Shown: positions 13,755 to 16,126 of the stretch, in pieces
Position numbering within the stretch: position 1 is the stretch's first letter
Layout of the letters: each line of letters opens with the position of its first letter
DNA from: Chloroflexota bacterium
GTDB taxonomy: Bacteria > Cyanobacteriota > Vampirovibrionia > Obscuribacterales > Obscuribacteraceae
NCBI GenBank assembly: GCA_005240105.1
Contig: SBAT01000243.1
Location: 1 to 16,126 of the forward strand
Length of the DNA: 16,126 nucleotides
Direction: 5' to 3'
The notes under the pieces: model-generated
The model's database searches: none
Seen by the model: the letters and a program-made list of their open reading frames with translations, nothing else
What the model was told of the DNA's origin: nothing
Program-made: the position numbers and the translations under genes

Positions 13755-15389
13755 TTAATGGCGGAAACAGCGCTGACCGGTGAACAACATCACGATTCCA
13801 GCCTTGTTGCAAGCAGCAATTACTTCCTCGTCCTTGATGCTGCCACCGGGTTGAATAATCACCGAAATACCGGCTTTGGCAGCCGATTCGATATTGTCCG
13901 TCGCCGGGAAGAAGGCATCACTAGCTAGAACTGCTCCCTTTGCAGTAGCCCCTGCTTGAGTCAACGCATGGTTGACGCTGGCGATGCGGCTTGTTTGTCC
14001 AATGCCGAATCCCAGAGACAGTCCATTGCGAGCGACGAAAATTGCATTCGAGGTCAGGTGTTTTACAACGGACCAAGTGAAGGCAATATCGTTTTCGTAG
14101 CCTGTCTCCAGTTTCTTTTCAGTGACGCATTTGAAGTCTTTCGCTTTGACCGGTGGTTCCATATCTTGTTCAACCAGGACACCGACATCTTTCAAGTCGC
14201 GCACATGCCATGGACGCGCTCCTATTTGGGATTTTGCTTCCGGGTTCAATTTCAAGACACGGATATTCTTCTTCTTGCTGAATATTTCCATTGCTTCTTT
14301 GTCAAAGCTAGGAGCAAGAACAATTTCCACAAAATTCTCGGTGATTTTTTGGGCTAACTTTGCACCAACAGTGTCATTGAATCCAAACACGCCGCCAAAG
14401 GCAGAAAGTGGATCACATTCATAGGCTCTGTCAAAGGCTGCATCGATATTCTTGTCGACTGCGATACCGCATGGATTATTGTGCTTGATCAAACAAGCAA
14501 CCGGCTCCTCGAATTCACGCAAATAGCGCAACAAGCAGTAAGTATCGATGATGTTATTGGAGGACATGTCTTTGCCTTGCAGTTGCAAGAAAGGGGCCTT
14601 CCAGGCATCCTTAGCAGTCGGCGCATACCAGGCGGCCGCTTGATGTGGGTTTTCGCCATAACGTAAATCTTGATACTTCACCAAGTTGAACGAAATGGAT
14701 TCCGGCATGGAAGTGCTTGTTTTATCGCACTTGTCGCAGGAATTCTTCTCTACTTGCTCGTGTAGATAGGCGGAGATGCTTGAGTCATAGGCTGCCGTGC
14801 GGCTTAACGCAGCATAGGCTAGTTTTCTTCTCAGTTCGAGAGTGAATTTTCCACCGGATGCATCCAGTTCTTCAATGACCATATCGTATTGGTCAGGGCT
14901 GCTGATCACAGCCACACGCTCAAAGTTCTTAGCAGCAGCTCGCAACAGAGCAACACCACCAACATCAATCTCCTCAATCATTTTTGCTTCCGGCAGTCCT
15001 TCGGAAAGCTTTTTCTCAAAGGCATAAAGGTTGACGATAACCAGATCGATTTCTTGTATATCCATCTGGGATAGACAATCACGATCTTCTTTTGATGGAC
15101 GGGCAAGGATACCAGCGAAAACACGGGGGTGCAATGTCTTGACTCGACCGGAGAGAATTTCGGGGAAGTTGGTTAACTCTTCCACCTTTGTACAGGCAAA
15201 ATTGTTGCCAGTGAGGAATTTATGTGTGCTTGTCGTGCCAATAAGTTTGAGCTCGTCAAAACGTTCCAGTCTCTTTAGAAATCTATCAAGACCGGTCTTG
15301 TCGGTAACACTTACCAATACCGTTTTCACTTTTGTATTCTCCCTTGCGACCACACCATTTTTGGACCCTTCACCTGCACCTAGAGACAT
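13755..15389 (-). CDS. purH: Bifunctional AICAR transformylase / IMP cyclohydrolase
   Basis: Catalyses the last two steps of purine synthesis: formyl transfer from 10-formyl-THF to AICAR, then ring closure to IMP; cytosolic. The 544 residues match the family length. The N-terminal MGS-like cyclohydrolase domain shows SVTDKTG (27-33), GRVKTLHP (81-88) and EIDVGGVALLRAAAKN (140-155). The transformylase domain shows RYGENPHQ (243-250), the catalytic KHNNPCG (302-308), SAFGG, ASDAFFPATDN, QPGGSIKDEEV and the final FTGQRCFRH. Oddities: the usual STGGTA phosphate loop reads GTTSTHK (51-57), NLYPF reads NLYAF, and a Cys218-x-x-Cys221 pair sits in the interdomain region. ATG 15389 directly follows the purM TAA and has AAGGAGG 8 bases upstream, inside the end of purM. 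A second start, GTG 15329, has AAGGGAG 9 bases upstream and begins exactly at the conserved domain. Confidence 0.96.
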   Translation of the reverse strand: MSLGAGEGSKNGVVARENTKVKTVLVSVTDKTGLDRFLKRLERFDELKLIGTTSTHKFLTGNNFACTKVEELTNFPEILSGRVKTLHPRVFAGILARPSKEDRDCLSQMDIQEIDLVIVNLYAFEKKLSEGLPEAKMIEEIDVGGVALLRAAAKNFERVAVISSPDQYDMVIEELDASGGKFTLELRRKLAYAALSRTAAYDSSISAYLHEQVEKNSCDKCDKTSTSMPESISFNLVKYQDLRYGENPHQAAAWYAPTAKDAWKAPFLQLQGKDMSSNNIIDTYCLLRYLREFEEPVACLIKHNNPCGIAVDKNIDAAFDRAYECDPLSAFGGVFGFNDTVGAKLAQKITENFVEIVLAPSFDKEAMEIFSKKKNIRVLKLNPEAKSQIGARPWHVRDLKDVGVLVEQDMEPPVKAKDFKCVTEKKLETGYENDIAFTWSVVKHLTSNAIFVARNGLSLGFGIGQTSRIASVNHALTQAGATAKGAVLASDAFFPATDNIESAAKAGISVIIQPGGSIKDEEVIAACNKAGIVMLFTGQRCFRH

Positions 15390-16126
15390 TTATTTTTCCT
15401 CCTTGATCACAATTTGAGAACCGGAAATAGTTATTACTCCCGGTTTGTCCGTCACGACCCCAACTACTTGAGCTACAAAACCATCTTCGCGGAAACAATC
15501 TAAAACCAACTGTTGGTGTGAATCATCAGTAATCACACCAAGTCCCATGCCCATATTGAATGTCTTGTACATTTCGTCTTCCGGCACAGTCTGAGCAATT
15601 TTCTTGAGAATATCCGGCACAGGCAAGACATTTTCAAAATGGAAGCCGACAGTATCGTTAAGGCGGAAAAGATTTCGCCAACCACCGCCGGTGATATGGG
15701 CCATACCCTTAATTGCCTCGGGACGCCTACCCAGAATTTCGTTCACCGGCTCAACATAAATTAGAGTGGGCACCAAAAGATCATGCCAGCTTGCTTTATC
15801 GTCTGCTAAAACTTTGCGCGCCAAGGACAGTCCATTAGAATGAATGCCACTGGAAGCAACACCAATTAGTTTTTGACCTGGCTTGATGTCTGTGCCGACA
15901 ATGAGCTTGCTTTTGGAAACAAGTCCTAGAGCAAAACCAGCTAAATCAAAATGTCCGGACGCATAAAGTCCCGGCATCTCCGCTGTCTCACCACCAGCTA
16001 AAAGCATGCCAGCTTGATCACAGCCTTTGACAATACCGGCAATGACTTCATCGGCAACATTGTCTTCTAATTTACCGATAGCAAAATAGTCCAAAAATAT
16101 TGTCGGTTGCGCGCCCACACATATAA
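15390..16126 (-). CDS. purM: Phosphoribosylformylglycinamidine cyclo-ligase (AIR synthetase), partial
   Basis: Closes the imidazole ring: FGAM plus ATP gives AIR, ADP and phosphate, the fifth step of purine synthesis; cytosolic homodimer. The gene is cut by the right window edge. About 245 C-terminal codons are present of the usual 340-350, so roughly 100 N-terminal residues, including the first ATP-binding segment, lie outside. Visible landmarks are CVGAQPTIFLDYFAIGKL, GGETAEMPGLY, the FDLAGFALG strand, GIHSNGLSLAR, AHITGGGWRNLFR and NMGMGLGVI, all standard for PurM. The frame is open to the edge, so the GTG at 16118 is not taken as the start. The TAA (15392-15390) abuts the purH ATG, and the last codons of purM supply the purH Shine-Dalgarno, which indicates translational coupling in a purMH operon. 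Confidence 0.95.
   Translation of the reverse strand, partial: ICVGAQPTIFLDYFAIGKLEDNVADEVIAGIVKGCDQAGMLLAGGETAEMPGLYASGHFDLAGFALGLVSKSKLIVGTDIKPGQKLIGVASSGIHSNGLSLARKVLADDKASWHDLLVPTLIYVEPVNEILGRRPEAIKGMAHITGGGWRNLFRLNDTVGFHFENVLPVPDILKKIAQTVPEDEMYKTFNMGMGLGVITDDSHQQLVLDCFREDGFVAQVVGVVTDKPGVITISGSQIVIKEEK

Overview
The window is a gene-dense stretch of bacterial chromosome (roughly 45-50% G+C by eye). I see no mobile element, CRISPR array, tRNA or rRNA. Several proteins carry Sec signal peptides or membrane anchors, which suggests a cell with a well-developed envelope. The mix of purine genes with large orphan proteins rich in glycine and alanine would fit an uncultured lineage such as the non-photosynthetic sister groups of Cyanobacteria (Obscuribacterales/Melainabacteria-like). 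That is an impression from protein style, not a demonstrated assignment.

Layout. 238-693 (+) encodes a small protein built of four exact 26-residue variant leucine-rich repeats. Its Shine-Dalgarno sequence lies in the loop of an 8-bp inverted repeat, and a strong intrinsic terminator lies about 100 bp downstream. 880-2350 (+) carries an Old Yellow Enzyme of the YqjM class and a Rieske [2Fe-2S] ferredoxin. These converge, with no spacer, on a minus-strand block from 7480 down to 2351. In transcription order that block encodes: a membrane-anchored protein with an unbroken array of about 27 proline-bearing heptads; an exported protein of unknown function whose start overlaps the previous stop (GTGA); a DUF900-like alpha/beta hydrolase with altered catalytic motifs; a short-chain dehydrogenase/reductase; and an exported serine alpha/beta hydrolase. 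From a divergent start at 7560 (+) runs a full-length fused 5-oxoprolinase/hydantoinase (HyuA+HyuB in one chain), whose interdomain linker contains an in-frame palindromic repeat of the CHSE type. It is followed by a beta-rich protein of a conserved family without known function. The right end (-) holds purM (cut by the window edge), purH translationally linked to it, and then a separately promoted 611-residue glycine-rich protein of unknown function.

How the genes may work together. PurM and PurH catalyse the fifth and the last two steps of IMP synthesis. The oxoprolinase would return 5-oxoproline (from glutathione or glutamine breakdown) to glutamate. The 7480-2351 block looks like a possible envelope-associated module: a rod-like anchored protein, a coupled exported protein and three enzymes of the hydrolase/reductase type. 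Its function is unknown, and apart from the GTGA overlap the operon structure is inferred only from strand and spacing. The best leads for something new are the proline-heptad protein with its coupled partner, the degenerate DUF900 hydrolase, and the repeat inserted in the oxoprolinase linker.
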